NCBI GenBank assembly: GCA_021234155.1
Contig: JAJEKV010000083.1
Coordinates: 4,257,250 to 4,321,249, forward strand
Direction of reading: 5' to 3'
Source: Isoetes taiwanensis
Taxonomy: Eukaryota > Streptophyta > Lycopodiopsida > Isoetales > Isoetaceae
DNA length: 64,000 bases
A program made the position numbers and the translations under genes. The notes under the pieces are model-generated. The model worked only from the letters and a program-made list of their open reading frames with translations. It was not told the origin of the DNA and did no database searches. Below are positions 13,528 through 25,331 of the stretch, piece after piece; the first letter of the stretch is position 1; each line of letters starts with the position of its first letter.

Positions 13528-14031
13528 TTACAAAATGATAATGCTTGGGAACATGCTTAGATTTTGGATGTCGAATTCGAGAGGAGCACCAATCAATGCC
13601 ACCTTTGTTATCCATGAGCATCCTTGTTTGGTCCAGAGTGCATTGCCCAATGCCGGCAAGAAAAAGTCCTTGAAACTAATGATCTCACGACTCTTTGTAG
13701 ATCTTTTGCACATACTACCTTGAGTGGATGAAAGAGATACATGCCCTTGTTTCTTTGCTGATCCAAGCAATGGCGGCATTGGCAAGCGAAAAACAAATGC
13801 CTGATGTGGACTGGAGTTGTCTATCACATCGCTAAGTGAGGAATCACTATATGTCGACAATGAAAAAGCATCACTATTGCTGCGATATGTAAGGCCATAA
13901 TCAGCGGTACCCTTTAAGTAGCGGAGAATGTGCTTGGCCATTTCCCAATGCTTATGACACGGATCTGGCCGAAAATTGGTTTGAGAGCTATAACGACAAA
14001 TGCAATATCGGTCTTGGTGCAAACCATGCAA
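13528..14031 (-). pseudogene. Copia RNase H region (decayed)
   Basis: Encodes the copia RNase H block: a RYLKGTADYGLTY segment followed by a Ser/Asp-rich stretch with YSDSSLSDV, where intact elements carry the D-A-D-W type active-site region. Frame changes follow, so the C-terminal part is scrambled. The enzyme would remove the RNA strand of the RNA/DNA hybrid during reverse transcription. It lies directly downstream of the reverse transcriptase on the minus strand, as expected of Ty1/copia. Confidence 0.85.
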
Positions 14032-14047
14032 TACATGAGGCTGCCAA

Positions 14048-14927
14048 TCAATTGCGAAATGGAACTTTTGCCATAGAAAGGCGTTTGAAGATCAGTTGTG
14101 GACAATCTTTCTTAGTGAGAAGAGTACACGGAGTCATAGGAACTTTAGATGGATTGCAATCAGCCATGCCAAAGCGCTCAAGCATTTCTTCAATGTACTT
14201 CTTTTGAGAGATATGAAGAATCCCATTTTTCCGGTCTCTTGCAATTTGCAAACCCAAACAATAGCGAGCTTCTCCCAAGTCTACCATTGGAAACTTAGCA
14301 GCAAGCTTTGTCTTGAATTCAGCAATGTGCTCATTATTATTGCCTATGAGCAAGGAATCATCCACATACAAAGCAATGATGAGTAAGAACTTGCCTTGAC
14401 GCCGGATGTAGACATTGGAATCAGCCTCAATAGGCTGGAATCCTTGGTCTTTGAAGAAAGAATCTATGGTCTTGTACCAAGCACGTGATGCTTGCTTTAA
14501 CCCATAAAGTGCCTTTGTCAATTTGCATACTAAATGCTCAGCACCAGCTTTGACATAACCCTGAGGTTGCTTCATATATATTTCTTCATCAAGTTTGCCA
14601 TTAAGAAATCTTTGTCTTGACATCTGTTTGATGAACCTCAAGATTATAATGAGCAACAAATGCAAGAAGAATCACGAATGCTCATCATTTTGACCACATG
14701 GAGAAAATCAATGCCATATCAATGCCATATTGAAACCCACGTGCAACCAAAAGCGTGCTTTGTAGCTGCTTGATGGTGCCATCGGGGATGGAGCTTGCAT
14801 TTGTAGACCCATTTGTTACCAACGACCTTCCTATCATGAGGAAGAGGAACCAAATCCCAAGTGCCATTTTGAACAATAGAGTCCATTTAAGTGGTCCATT
14901 GCTGCTGCCAATGAGGTGCGGCAGCAC
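14048..14927 (-). pseudogene. Copia reverse transcriptase region (decayed)
   Basis: The frame at 14048-14665 carries the copia reverse transcriptase hallmarks: KALYGLKQASRAWY, then LYVDDSLLIGNN with the catalytic YVDD box, then LGEARYCLGLQI. The N-terminal part continues in another frame at 14685-14927. The enzyme copies element RNA into DNA in the particle. At least one frameshift separates the two parts and the flanking blocks are out of frame with each other, so the enzyme is not made intact. Family assignment is secure from the YVDD context and the neighbouring copia integrase and RNase H. Confidence 0.94.
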
Positions 14928-15278
14928 ATGAAAATAGCTTCACGATAGCTGGTGGGTTCACCGATAATAGCGGCACCACAAAACTCCATAATCTTTGGGC
15001 ATAATTTCAGCATAGAAAGCAAACCTTTGAGGAAGAAAAAGCGCTTCCTTTTTCCTCGACCAAGTTCTTCTTCAACTCCTCCTTGATCAAGATGATCAAA
15101 ATCACCTCTGGATCGGATGGGTCAAGATCTCCTCCTTGATTGGATGTGTCAAGATCTGCGCCATGATCGGGAAAGCAGGGGTCTTTGTAAACCTTCGGCA
15201 GTCTTTGGGACAGCTGCAGTCTTTGGAAGCTAACTGCCAGTCTTTGGAATATCGAAACCGAGTTCGATGGATTGGAAG

Positions 15279-16232
15279 CTATGGCGTCATCTGTATCCAT
15301 GCGAGAGATATCAATAAATTCCACATTAGGAGTTTTTGAACCTTCTTGAAATGCGAAACATCTTCATGAAAAATAACATCGCGACTAACACAAAGCTTTT
15401 TGGTATCGGGATCAATCAGCCTATAACCATGCTTGCCTTTGTCGGAGAAACCCACAAAAATCATTTTTCTTGCTGGTATGCTCAAGTTTCTTGCGATTTG
15501 CTTTGGGAATAAGCATAAAGGCAGCACATCCAAAGACACGCAAAAGCGAGACAAATTTGGCTTTATGCCCGTGAAAGCTTGTTCGAGTCGATTTTTCCGC
15601 GACAGCGATGGGCAATCTATTGAGTAGGTAAACCGGGTACCTTCTTCTTCAGCCCAAAATTGAATGGGTCTTGAGGATTGAGCGAGAGCAAACAGCGTGC
15701 CATGTCAACAATGCTTGCGATTCTTCCGTTCGGCAAACGCCATTATGTTGTGGAGTATGAGGCTCGGTAAGTTGGCTCAATACCATGATCGACACAAAAA
15801 TGATTGAATGCTTGGTAAAATTCTCCACCATTATCGGATCTGAGCTTCTTAATCGATGGGCTACTTGATTCTCAACAAAGCGCTTTCCATTCTTGGAAAT
15901 GGGCAAATGCATCAATTTTCGCTTCAAGAAATAGACCCATGTTTTCTGCTCAAATCATCAATGAATGTCGAGAAAATAATAAGCACCCAGAAGAGAGGGA
16001 ACATGAGTTGGACCACAAAGATCCGTGTGTACTAGTTCAAGAAGAAGAGCGTGCCCGAGATCCAATAAGAGTAAAAGATCTGCGGTCTTTGTTTGCCCAA
16101 TGCACAAGCCTCACAACTTGCAAGAGTAGGGTCTTGATGAAGATCAAAACCTTCTACAAGTTGGGGCAGCTGGTTGAGTGCTTTAAGGCCGATGTGTCCA
16201 AGCCTCTTATGCCACCGGATCCACGGTACCAT
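15279..16232 (-). pseudogene. Copia integrase with GAG-pre-integrase finger (decayed)
   Basis: At 16032-16232 the frame shows the HHCC finger of the GAG-pre-integrase domain (WHKRLGHIGLKAL ... CEACALGKQ). The core (15649-15927) shows FVENQV and a remnant of the SDNGGEF active-site strand, with frame changes. The C-terminal part (15279-15554) gives the conserved FVGFSDKGKHGYRLIDP block. Together these are the parts of a copia integrase, which joins element DNA to the chromosome. Stops and shifts between them make it a pseudogene. Confidence 0.9.
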
Positions 16233-16322
16233 TACCAGCAGCTACAAGAACAACTTGGTCACATATTCTTGGCCCAAATGGTAGAGATTACCCGTCACGA
16301 ATAGCACGCGAGCAAGGCTCTT

Positions 16323-16685
16323 TCACACGTAACTTTCTTTGCGAACAATGCGGTCATCACTATCAAAGATAACTCTTGTGCCCATATCGATAAGGCGTGC
16401 AATAGAAATCAGATCTTTACATAAAGTAGGAGCATACATTACCCCTTTTAGAGTGAAATTACCAAGACTTGTGGGTACTTGAATGTCACCCATTCCATTG
16501 ATTTGATGCTCACTATTGTCGCCGATTTGAACAATGTGATTGGAAGAGATAGGTCTGAAACTTTCAAACCAATCTTTGTGCCAACTAATATGAGCTGTAG
16601 CACGGAATCCATGATGAATTTGATAGGCGAGGGGCTGCCACTTGTTTACAAAGATAGACATAATCCGGACTGCAAGGAACCACAT
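16323..16685 (-). pseudogene. Copia protease region (active site altered)
   Basis: The block after ATAHISWHKDWF matches the copia protease-to-integrase linker (VMYAPTLCKDLISIARL). The residues before ATAHI read GFR where active elements have DSG of the aspartic-protease motif D-S/T-G. Either the catalytic aspartate is lost or a frameshift hides it. The protease would cut the gag-pol polyprotein. Confidence 0.8.
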
Positions 16686-16849
16686 TGGCTACGCTTACTT
16701 CTTCAACAATTTGGGCCACATTGGCTGAAGCTTTGTTTGTCTCCAAAGCTTTTCGGTTTGTGCTCAAGATCCTTCATCTTCTTCCTACATTACGCTGCGG
16801 TATGATTGCCTTTCTTGCAATAGTCCGCGGACCTGCTTTGCTTGGATCT

Positions 16850-17589
16850 TTATGCCTTTCTTGTCAGGCACCCTTGAAGGCATTCTTTGCTACTATTATT
16901 CTTCTTTTTCTTAGCTTTTTCATTACCTTTTGCATAGGATTTAGGCTCGAGAATGACCTGCAAAGAAAGCATTGTGCTCGTCTTTGATAATCCCAAAGAT
17001 CCTTCCTCATCATGATCTCCTCCTTGGCGGAAGTGATTGCGATTGAGATCCATGTCGGCAATTTGCATGAGGTTCTTTGCGCCAAAGCATGGAAAAATTG
17101 GGTAAGGATCTAAGAAAGAAGAATAATTGCAATGAAGGAGAGATCTTATTCTCTTCTCGGAGGCTTCAATCTGCCGAAAGGTGTTCTTCATGCGATCTGC
17201 CGAATTTATCAAGACTCTCGGTCTCTTCCCGTATATTCACCACTTGACATACAAATGCCCAATTTGTGTATGGGTCTTCTTTTCATGCTCTTGGATGAGA
17301 GCATTCCATAAATCATGGCTGTTCTCCTTACGAACCTCATCAAGAAGAGATTCAGCAGAAAGCCCAATCGTAGCCATAGCCTTGTCATCCGTATTTGCCA
17401 AGCATCAAAACGATTTATTCTTGCCATCTGCGCAAGCTCGGTCTTTGGTTCTTGGCCACTAACAATTCCCCAAACTCCTTCAGCCTTAAGAATGAGAGTC
17501 ATTCTTCTCTTCCATTCTTTGAAACACATGCCATCGAAGATTTGAATCACCACGACCGCCCGGGGAAGGTAATCTGTTGTAGCTTGCAT
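16850..17589 (-). pseudogene. Copia gag (decayed)
   Basis: I place the start at the ATG at 17589, about 50 bp past the primer site. It is followed by ATTDYLPRAVVVIQIFDG and FKEWKRRMTLILKAEGVWGI, typical of the copia gag N-terminus. Frames then switch (17209, then 16850). Near 16850 a YCKKGNHTAA segment recalls the CCHC zinc knuckle with missing cysteines. Gag would package the RNA. Confidence 0.85.
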
Positions 17590-17638
17590 CCTTCTCCATT
17601 CTTTGTGTTGATCTTGAATCAATCTCGGCACACCTAGT

Positions 17639-17651
17639 GCTTTCGATACCA
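17639..17651 (-). promoter_or_regulatory. Copia primer-binding site
   Basis: The minus strand reads TGGTATCGAAAGC directly after the LTR. The first seven bases match the initiator-Met tRNA 3' end complement typical of plant copia elements; later bases diverge. Confidence 0.75.
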
Positions 17652-17994
17652 TGTCAAGGTTGCACCAAGAAAGGGAGAGAAGGGGAATGCACACCAATAT
17701 CAAGGCGCAAGCTCCCAAAACAAAGGCAAATCGGAATTGTATTAATCGTAAGTATGAATACAAGATATAAAAAGGGGCAGTAGATAATAACTGCTCCCGT
17801 TACCAACCACATATAATTATGCCGTAACTAATTAAGGCAAGTCGGTGCCGTAGCTAATTAAGGCAAGTGGGTGGGCTGGTGTAGGTGTCGATGAAGTCTT
17901 GATTGACATAGTCGGCACATACCTAAATCTTTGAAATCTTTGTCGATCTTTGTCAAGCGACAAGATGGTGATCTCGATATCATATATCTCGACA
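17652..17994 (-). repeat. Copia 5' LTR
   Basis: 343 bp with TGTC..GACA ends, flanked on the right by the GAATC duplication that abuts the gypsy chromodomain frame. Confidence 0.94.
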
Positions 17995-17999
17995 GAATC

Positions 18000-18478
18000 A
18001 AGTCTTCAAGCTTACCGCCGGGAGCGGGGTTGATAGCATCGTTGATGGTGCGGCCTTGAGATTCGCGCATGAAATCCGGATAGTGCTTCTCAAGATCTGT
18101 TTGCATCACCCACATAGCATCCTCCACTGGCAAGTGTCTCCACTTGACCAAGTATTGTAACATTTGAGTCCTCCTGGTCTGTTTATAAGCTCGGTCAAGA
18201 AGAGCTTCAGGTATTATCTCTAGCTGCTCCTCTGTCATTTCCAGGAGGGTTGGGGTTTCCAAAACCTCTTCCGGATCCGGGGTGTGCTGCTTTAGAAGAC
18301 TCACATGAAAAACCTTGTGGATTTTTAAGCGGGGTGGCAAGTCCAGGCAATATGCTTGCTCCCCAATACGTTCAGTGATTTTGAACGGTCCAGCCCATCT
18401 GGGTGACAACTTCTTGCAGTTACCAATCTTAAGCTTGGCTTGTTTTACCTTAATCTTAAGCCAAACCGATTCACCCAC
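18000..18478 (-). pseudogene. Gypsy integrase C-terminus and chromodomain
   Basis: The frame starts with a GPF/Y-like integrase C-terminal block (LSPRWAGPFKITERIGEQAY, then LPPRLKIHKVFHVSLLK). It then gives a chromodomain-like segment (LQYLVKWRHLPVEDAMWV) containing the aromatic/KW core. This places the element among chromoviruses, whose chromodomain directs integration to heterochromatin. The copia element inserted 3' of the chromodomain, just before the end of the polyprotein. The frame is open here, but upstream parts are frameshifted. Confidence 0.92.
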
Positions 18479-18718
18479 CTGGAAGACGTGGGGTCCTCAG
18501 GCTTGTCCGCTGCACTTTCTTTTTGACGCTGCCTGCTAGCAAGTAACCACGTACTTCCTCGACCAAAGCTTGCATCTCCGGAGGAGTTGTTGAGAAACCT
18601 CCACTTTCGACCACGGGGGTTGTGCCATGTATTAATGGGAGTAAAACATTGATAACCATAATTTATCATGAAAGGAGACATTCGAAGACTCATTTCATAC
18701 CGTTATAGGCAAACTCTA

Positions 18719-19483
18719 CTAGATAAATATAGTCAGCCCATTGGGATTGCTTACTCCACACATAACCGTAGCATATCCTCTATGATACGATTGATATAAT
18801 GCCCATCGACCATCCGCCTGAGGATGATATGCGGTACTCATAGCAAGCTTGGTCTGGATGGTGGTGAAGAAATCCTTCCAGAATGCACTTACAAATTTGG
18901 GATCTCTGTCAGATACAATAACCCGTGGCATTCCGTGCAACACGAAGATCTCCTTTCGCGAAAAGCAAGGCGGTGTCGGCAGGCGATTGCCGGGTGATGC
19001 GACATGGCAAGAAGTGAGCCATTTTGACAATTTGTCGACGACCACCATTAGTGCATCATAGCCACGGAGAGTTCGTGGCAGTCCCACAATGAAATCCATG
19101 GTTATTACTTCCCACTTTGCGTGGGGCACATCCAAAGGCTGTAGCTCTCCTGGAAGTCTTAGTTGCTCCGCCTTGGTTTGCTGACACACTTGACACTGCT
19201 TAATATATCTAGCAATATCCTTCTTCATCGAAGGCCAAAAGTAGCTAGAACGGATTTTAAAATAGGTCTTCATAAATCCTGCATGTCCAGCTATAGGGCT
19301 GTTATGTGTGTCATGGAGGATTAACTTACGCACTCCGGAAGTCTGAGGTACACACAACTTATCCTTGTGATATAACAGATTGCCCTCTTTCTTATATGAA
19401 CGGAAAGCTTCGCGTTCTTTATCTGTGCGTGCCTCCTTACTCAAACTAGCCCATATTTCACAGAATTCGGGATCCGTAGCCAA
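18719..19483 (-). pseudogene. Gypsy integrase core
   Basis: The N-terminal HHCC finger is seen as HDTHNSPIAGH ... CQVCQQTK. The catalytic core starts at WEVITMDFIVGLP (first D) and reaches VIVSDRDPKF (second D) and STAYHPQADG. The glutamate region lies beyond a frameshift near 18780. Integrase inserts the DNA copy. The frame is long (254 codons) but broken from the chromodomain frame, so the protein is not intact. Confidence 0.95.
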
Positions 19484-19804
19484 GGTCTGTTCTATCTGCT
19501 TTCCAAACTCACTTGTGAGTGTAGAAATGCATTACAATGGGTTCGGGTTCTGCAGGGTGTGGCGTGACAATGCATCCGCAACCACATTGTGCTTTCCAGG
19601 CTTATACATGATCTCAAAATCATATTCTTCAAGAAATTCCATCCATCTCCTGCGGCCCGGAGGTTGAGGTTCGGTTGGGTGGATAAATATGGAGACTTTG
19701 GTGATCCGTGTCCAAGCCCGAATCTTCTACCAAGGAGGTAGTGTCTCCATATTCATGGCGCAAACAACGCTAACAACTCCTGATCATGGGTAGGATATCG
19801 CTTA

Positions 19805-20107
19805 TTACGTCTCGTTCATCTTCTTTGAATCATAGGCAATAACCCTCCCTTCTTGCATCAGGACTCCACCAGTGGCAATTTGGCTGGCATCTGTGGCCAC
19901 TAGTTTATCCTTATGTCGGGATCGGGACAACGTGAGAACGGGTGGCGGCGTTAAGGCATCTTTAAGCTGCTGGAAACTTCCACTCACCTTAGTCTTCCAG
20001 TGCTCCATCCAATCCTTCACCTTCTCATGCTTCGTAAGGTTTGTAAGAGGTGCTGCAATCCTTGCAAAATCCTTTACAAACTTTCGATAGTATCCTGCTA
20101 ATCCCAA
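19805..20107 (-). pseudogene. Gypsy RNase H region
   Basis: Opens with GLAGYYRKFVKDFARIAAPL, the reverse transcriptase/RNase H junction of Ty3/gypsy, and reaches VATDASQIATGGVLMQEGR with the first RNase H aspartate (TDAS). It ends in a frameshift before the rest of the domain. Confidence 0.93.
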
Positions 20108-20113
20108 GAAACT

Positions 20114-21000
20114 TCAGACCTCGGAGACATTTTCTGGAATAGGCCATTCCCTTACGGCCTCTATTTTTTCTGGATCTGTAGCAATTCCCTCTGCAGAAAT
20201 GATATGGCCCAAATAGTCAACCTTTGGAGTGGCAAACTTGCACTTAGAGAACTTGGCAAAAAGCTGATGACGCCTTAACTTTTGTAGGGCCAATTTAAGA
20301 TGTTTCTCATGCTCTTCTAGAGTCTTACTGTAGATGAGAATGTCGTCAAAGAAAATGACAACAAAATCATCCAAGTATTGTGGGAAAACATCGCTTTAAC
20401 CGCATAAAAGCGTTGCGGGGCATTAGTTAATCCGAAGGCATAACGGTAAACTCATAATGCCCATATCTAGTGCGAAAAAGCAGATTTATGGATGTCCTCC
20501 TCTTTAATCCTTATCGATGATATCCCCGGCGAAGGTCAATCTTTGAAAATATTTGGCCCCTTGCAACCGATCCATTAGATCATCTGCACTTTTCGGCAAA
20601 GCATAGCGATTTTTGATGGTATGCTTGTTGAGTTGCCGATAATCAATACACATTCTCAAGGAGCCGTCCTTTTTCTTTACAAAAGAATAGGGGCGCCAAA
20701 GGGCGAAACGCTAGGTCGAATAAAACCTAGGTTTAGTAGCTCTTGAAGTTGCTTCTTAAGCTCTGCCAACTCGGGGGGACTCATATGGTGCGGGGCCTTC
20801 TTTGGTAGGCTTAGTGCACGGCTCTAAAAGCTATCTCACATTCTACCCCCCTCTAAAAGGAGGAAGCTTCGGATCTCGCCTGCAGGAAAAGATCGCTAAA
20901 TTCATGGAGAATACCGGCAATCCCCGTGGCAAGGTGTTGATTACTTGGTTTTGCTTAGCATCGACTCAATGGAAGCAAGTCTAATAACGCAGAGGAGCTT
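20114..21000 (-). pseudogene. Gypsy reverse transcriptase region
   Basis: The frame at 20114-20374 has the catalytic box as VVIFFDDILIYS (FFDD for the usual YxDD), followed by LGHIISAEGIATDPEKIEAV. The upstream half (20380-21000) is recognisable only in pieces across several frames. The enzyme makes element DNA from RNA. The box substitution and the shifts mark decay. Confidence 0.93.
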
Positions 21001-21133
21001 TTGCTTGCGTATAGCTTTATCTAACCTGTCGAATGGACATAGACGCATGATAGGGTTGAATGGTTCACCTTTTATAGTTACGCTGGGGCTCCATTAGCTG
21101 CGTTGAAGGTAACTTCTCTCTTCTCTTCCTAGT

Positions 21134-21540
21134 CTATGTTGGCTTTTTGCAGATGCCAAGAATTCCATTCCAACAATGAGGTCGTATTTGCCAATATCCA
21201 TTAACTTTCGGCACCCATAGCAACCGGTGTGCTTTGGGCAAAAATTGCATCTTAAGGTTGATCACGGCGACCATGAGTATGTCTAACCTTACCAGCGCTA
21301 AAGTGACGGGCCTCGGTCGTGACCTTAGGGTTTTCCATTGTAGGACCTGGGCCATTCTAGGAGAAGCAAAATTATGTGTACTCCCGTATCCATAAGAATT
21401 ACAAAAGGCTTCTTGCTCACTTGGCCTATGGTGGAAATGACAAAGAGGTCGACTTTTCAAAGATTGCCAATTTCTATAGGCTGCAAGGATATGAGACGCT
21501 TCGTGAATGTACTGGGGCCGCCCTCGTCGCCAGTAATGTT
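21134..21540 (-). pseudogene. Gypsy aspartic protease region
   Basis: One frame gives FVILMDTG, the D-T-G active-site motif, and later YDLIVGMEFL, matching the retropepsin G-M/L-D/E-(W/F)-L end block. A second frame gives the GSTHNFASPRMA part of the active-site loop, so an indel lies inside the motif region. Confidence 0.8.
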
Positions 21541-21543
21541 GAC

Positions 21544-22772
21544 TCAATATCGTCCCCGCAAAGGTCGCCATGGCCACCGGGCGATCTGGGTAACATATGG
21601 GCAATTCTGCATGAAGTGTCCAGGCCTCATACACCTGTAACATGCCTTATCTCGGCGCAGCTGTTCTCTGGCCTCTTTAGGAATGGACTGTAAGAGGTTT
21701 CGAACTTCCTTACCAGCATTGTTCTGCTTATCCGGCGTGCTAAAAGCGACTTTCTTCTCCTGGCGACCGTAAGAGTTCTGCTGAGAGGGCCCCGGACTTG
21801 GAGAGCGGGGTTTGTAAGGTGTGGACGGCCGTGGCTGCGAGTAAGGAGCAGGACGCGGATACTGATTCCTTGGTATGTCCTCCTCGAGGCTCAATGCTTT
21901 AGCCTCGGCTTCTGCAACTGATTTCGGGTCGATGGCCTTAACCATCCGTTTGATCGATGGTGCCAAACCCTCAATATAGCCCTCCACTGCCCTTTTCTCA
22001 TTCATACCAGGTACATACAGTCTCAGGCGCATAAACTCATCCGTGTAGCCCGTGCGGACATACTCTTCTGCTCCAACCTGTAGAAAGTCGGATGCGTTGG
22101 CATTTATGTGCACGAGGCACATAATGCGATTTGAAGGCCTTGGCAAACTTTCTGAAGTTGCATCTACTCCTGTCCAGATGTTTGGCTCTGGCATAGCCCT
22201 TCCACCAAATACGGGCAGCTCCGGTAAGGTTTGTGGTGGCAACCTTTCCTGTATCCTTCTCTGTCATGCCATAGGACCTGCCGAACTCCTTCATTTCGTC
22301 CAGCCAGGATTCGGCATTCAAGCCGCCTCTAGATTTCCCATCAAAAGGGGGCCAATTTCCTATTCTTCCATATACTAGTTATGGTCAGTATCAACTGCCT
22401 TGGTACTCCTTATCTCGGGCGCTTTGCATGCCCACCGGATGATCGCGGATGATTCGATGACACCGGCGGCGACTTTGAGGAGGTGGCACTGTCTCTAGAG
22501 GAGCTCCGTCGGCGTTTAGACTGGGGCCTCTTTCGCGCAGGTACCGGGCTGGTTTGTGGTGGGGACGGCTGCTGTGTAGGCGGACTAGGCGGCAACGGAG
22601 GCAACTCCGGTCCGTCTTCTTGTACATGCTGTGGTGGGTTAGCATGCAACACATAGGCCTGTAACTCGCCTAGCTGTCTTTTCATTAGCATCAATTCTTG
22701 TTCGGGTGTTAACCGACCGGGCGTTGAGGGTGTAATGCCAGCGGCATTAAGGCAACCGCCTATATTAAACAT
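21544..22772 (-). pseudogene. Gypsy gag
   Basis: The N-terminal part (22410-22772) is Pro/Ser/Arg-rich. The central part (22037-22321) has the retrotransposon gag block LTGAARIWWKGYA. The C-terminal part (21544-22242) has the matching DEFMRLRLYVPGM and EGYIEGLAPSIKRMV, and a canonical CCHC zinc knuckle CYRCMRPGHFMQNC. Three frames are used, so at least two frameshifts are present. It is homologous to the gag at 58770-59860 on the plus strand. Confidence 0.94.
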
Positions 22773-23026
22773 AATGATGATATAAGAAAGAGTAATGATA
22801 ACAAAGAAGTGTTATAACAAAGTCATTTTGGGTAGTATCGAGAAACACAAAGTGAACACGAAAAAGGACGGAAGATTCAAATTACAAGCGAAATAACGGT
22901 TACATTAAAGAAGTTCATACGGAACACAGTTATAAACTTATAGTTATATAATACATAAAAGGGCCTGATATGTGCCATTTCCTTTATTTCATACCGAACA
23001 TAGGAACGCAAAGTGGAGGATTCGCT

Positions 23027-23566
23027 TTAGGGTTTGCAAAGGGATACATGACGGAATAATACAGACACTCTCACGCACGGCTTCGGACGAAGCTTGTAGC
23101 GCGTGCCAAGCCCGATGATAACGGGTTGATAATCCCAAGTGGGGCTAATGATGAGAAGGTTGAAAAGCCTCCGTAGCGCGTAGAAGATTTGCCAGAGGTG
23201 ATCATTGGCATCCTCGAAGGCTTCATGTCTGGACATATTCCAGTAGTCCCATGTGCGGTAGAGGGTCCATTTCAAATCATCAAAAGCCCGTTTCGGAGGG
23301 AGGGTAACTATCGCCATCCCCTTGTCCGGATCATATGGTTCTTCTGGCTCTGCAGATTCCCTCATCTCGTCTCCACTTTCTCGCTCCGGATACTCGCCGT
23401 ACCTTTGCCCGTAATCCTGTTCAGGAGGTCCTTGGTCATCCCTCAATATCTGTTCTGTGATCCTCTCTTCGTACTCCTCCAATGTTTCTTCTGCAAAAGG
23501 GCGCGATGAGCATATAGTACCAAAGAATTCCAAGAGATATAATGACGCATCATGGAAGAGATCCAT
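23027..23566 (-). pseudogene. Unrecognised pre-gag frame of the gypsy element
   Basis: A 179-codon open frame between gag and the other pre-gag frames, on the same strand. It has an acidic Glu-rich middle (ETLEEYEERITEQIL, then EPEEPYDPDKG) followed by a Trp/Tyr-rich segment (LKWTLYRTWDYWNMSRHEAF). I know no domain for it. It is likely part of a longer pre-gag protein, since the next frame upstream lies within 160 bp. Confidence 0.45.
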
Positions 23567-23720
23567 TCAAAATTATATTGGCATTACATATTGATTGATA
23601 CAATAGACAGTAATCATAAAGGATAACACATCACGAGTGATAACCATGGCTTAAGACATTGCCAATGAAAATTTTACAGTGATTTCAGAATGCAAAATAC
23701 ATAATACAATCATCTAGGAG

Positions 23721-24551
23721 CTAGGTCCCTCGCCTTAGGCCCATTGGTCGAGGAGGTGGACGATAACACATCAAAGTGGCGCTAGGGCTAGCAGAAAGGG
23801 CGGCTCGAGCTGCTGCCTCAGGTGGTAAACAAGTAGCCAAAGGCGCCGCCACAAGGAGGCGCATGCTAGTGCAGCCCGCCACGTCTCCCAATGCTGCTAT
23901 AGCCAAATCTCTACGGACCAGAGTAATAGTGGTGACACGATAATCAATCTTCTTATGGCCCGCTGAAGTAGATATGGCTCGGAGCGCCCACCAAGAAGCT
24001 TCAGAAGATGGCCCTAAATTCTTGGAAAAGAACAGCACCTCTCCTTGGCGGAAAGCTGAGAGAAAGAATCGGGCCACATGGTTGCCCATTGCCCTAACTT
24101 GAGGGTCGGTGGAGGTCTCAGCTTCCTTCTCCAAGTCGATGGGGAGCTTCTCTTCTTCTTCTTCTTCCCTCTCATCCCTAAGGCTGACCTTGGTGTCCCA
24201 AAGGTCTTCCTCGTCTTGATCCCCCTCGCCCATAGTGATTTGCAGAGGCGGATCTCGAAGAAGAGACCGTGTCGGTGCCGCAAATTGCTCTTCTGGAGGT
24301 TGGGGGGTGTCAGCTAGCAAGTACTGGCGAAGTGACAGAAGAGTCTCAACGGGCTCTTGTTCCTCGGCCCGATATGCCAATAGGCTCTCTACCTGTGTAG
24401 GTTGCACCACCGGTGTAGTGAAGTCGATGAAGTCATCTTGGCAATATTCCGCAAGATCATAGAGAACCTCTACTTTCCTGCGGCGGACCCCAGTAAGAAC
24501 ATTGTACGCCCACATGATATCGTCAAGGATTAGGTACTCTTGGTTATTCAA
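23721..24551 (-). pseudogene. Conserved pre-gag protein, C-terminal part
   Basis: A 276-codon frame upstream of gag. Its opening (NNQEYLILDDIMWAYNVLTG, then EVLYDLAEYCQDDFIDF) aligns in pattern with the second gypsy element at about 57640-57790 (EGEESILANDILHLPYCLEE, then IMRLIAEG). A later segment (RFFLSAFRQGEVLFFSKNLG) resembles 58240-58320. The middle is very acidic (REEEEEEKLPIDLEKEAE). Function unknown. Conservation between two separate elements argues for a real protein rather than chance. Confidence 0.55.
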
Positions 24552-24783
24552 GAGTACTGTAGGGAGAAGGTTTAACCCTTCAAGTTTCGTGGCCTTACGC
24601 CGGGCGGGCAGAGCTTACAGAGCAAGTTCCTTCCATCTCACAAAATCCTCGCTCATCGACGACTTCGCCATCTTCGGGTCGAGGCGGAGGTGTAGAAGAA
24701 AGCTCGGCGGGGATCTCCTCATCCCTATGTACTGGTCCATAATAATGGCGGTCGCGAATCGGGCCTCAAAACAGGTTTTCGAT

Positions 24784-25245
24784 CTATTGTGGCAATAGGG
24801 AGGTCAGTCCCCTCGCCGTCGATGCCCTTGATGACGCATTTGCATGATCATCACCCCCAACATCCGGGTGTAAGGTGTGGAAGTCGAGGTAAAGCTGCTC
24901 ATCGTCATCATTACCAACGCATGCAGGCACAATCTCCTCTCCATAGAACTGAAGGAAGGCAGAATAATCTGGGTGGGCCTGCATGTTGGAGATAAGATCT
25001 ACCTGCTGAAGCAGGTCCTGACGATAAGTTGTACTTTTGACTGTGGAGCCAACATGAATGAAGCCATATACACATGGGTGCTACACATGGGTGCATATCT
25101 CTCTTTGGAAGTATTTAGAATCCAGCACCATGTCATAACTCTAAATTATTAGCACAAAATTTGGCCTCATAAGAAGATCAAAGGGAACCGTAGGGTCCCA
25201 ATGCTCTCCGTCCACATACCACTGCTGCAGGGTTGGGCGAGCCAT
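24784..25245 (-). pseudogene. Conserved pre-gag protein, N-terminal part
   Basis: I take the start as the ATG at 25245 (MARPTLQQWYVDGEHWDP). A TATAAAA lies about 85 bp upstream. The second gypsy element has a matching start at 56985 (MAPTNFVEWYNSANHI), also behind a TATA box. The frame stops after about 33 codons. A second frame (24784-24984) gives HPDYSAFLQFYGEEIVP, which parallels RTPYYTYIVCQYDQQVLP in the other element, so the protein continues across a frameshift or intron. Function unknown. Confidence 0.5.
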
Positions 25246-25324
25246 GAAGAGTGAAGGCGCAAAGGAGGAGAAAGGAGGCGCTGAAGCAAGAAGGGAAAAT
25301 GAAACCCTAATGGCCAAAAAGGGG

Positions 25325-25331
25325 TTTTATA
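25325..25331 (-). promoter_or_regulatory. TATA box of the pre-gag unit
   Basis: The minus strand reads GTATAAAACCCC, about 85 bp before the pre-gag ATG at 25245 and 2.2 kb inside the 5' LTR. An equivalent box stands at 56869-56877 in the second gypsy element. Confidence 0.5.

Larger units (their letters stand above)
12989..17994 (-). mobile_element. Ty1/copia retrotransposon inserted in the gypsy element
   Basis: Two 343-bp LTRs (12989-13331 and 17652-17994) start TGTC and end GACA. A perfect 5-bp target duplication GAATC (12984-12988 and 17995-17999) flanks the element. On the minus strand the primer site TGGTATCGAAAGC directly follows the 5' LTR. Domains run gag, protease, integrase, reverse transcriptase, RNase H, which is copia order. 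The LTRs are still very similar, with a few substitutions and small indels, and the duplication is intact, so the insertion is younger than the host gypsy element. The polyprotein is broken by stops and frameshifts. Confidence 0.96.
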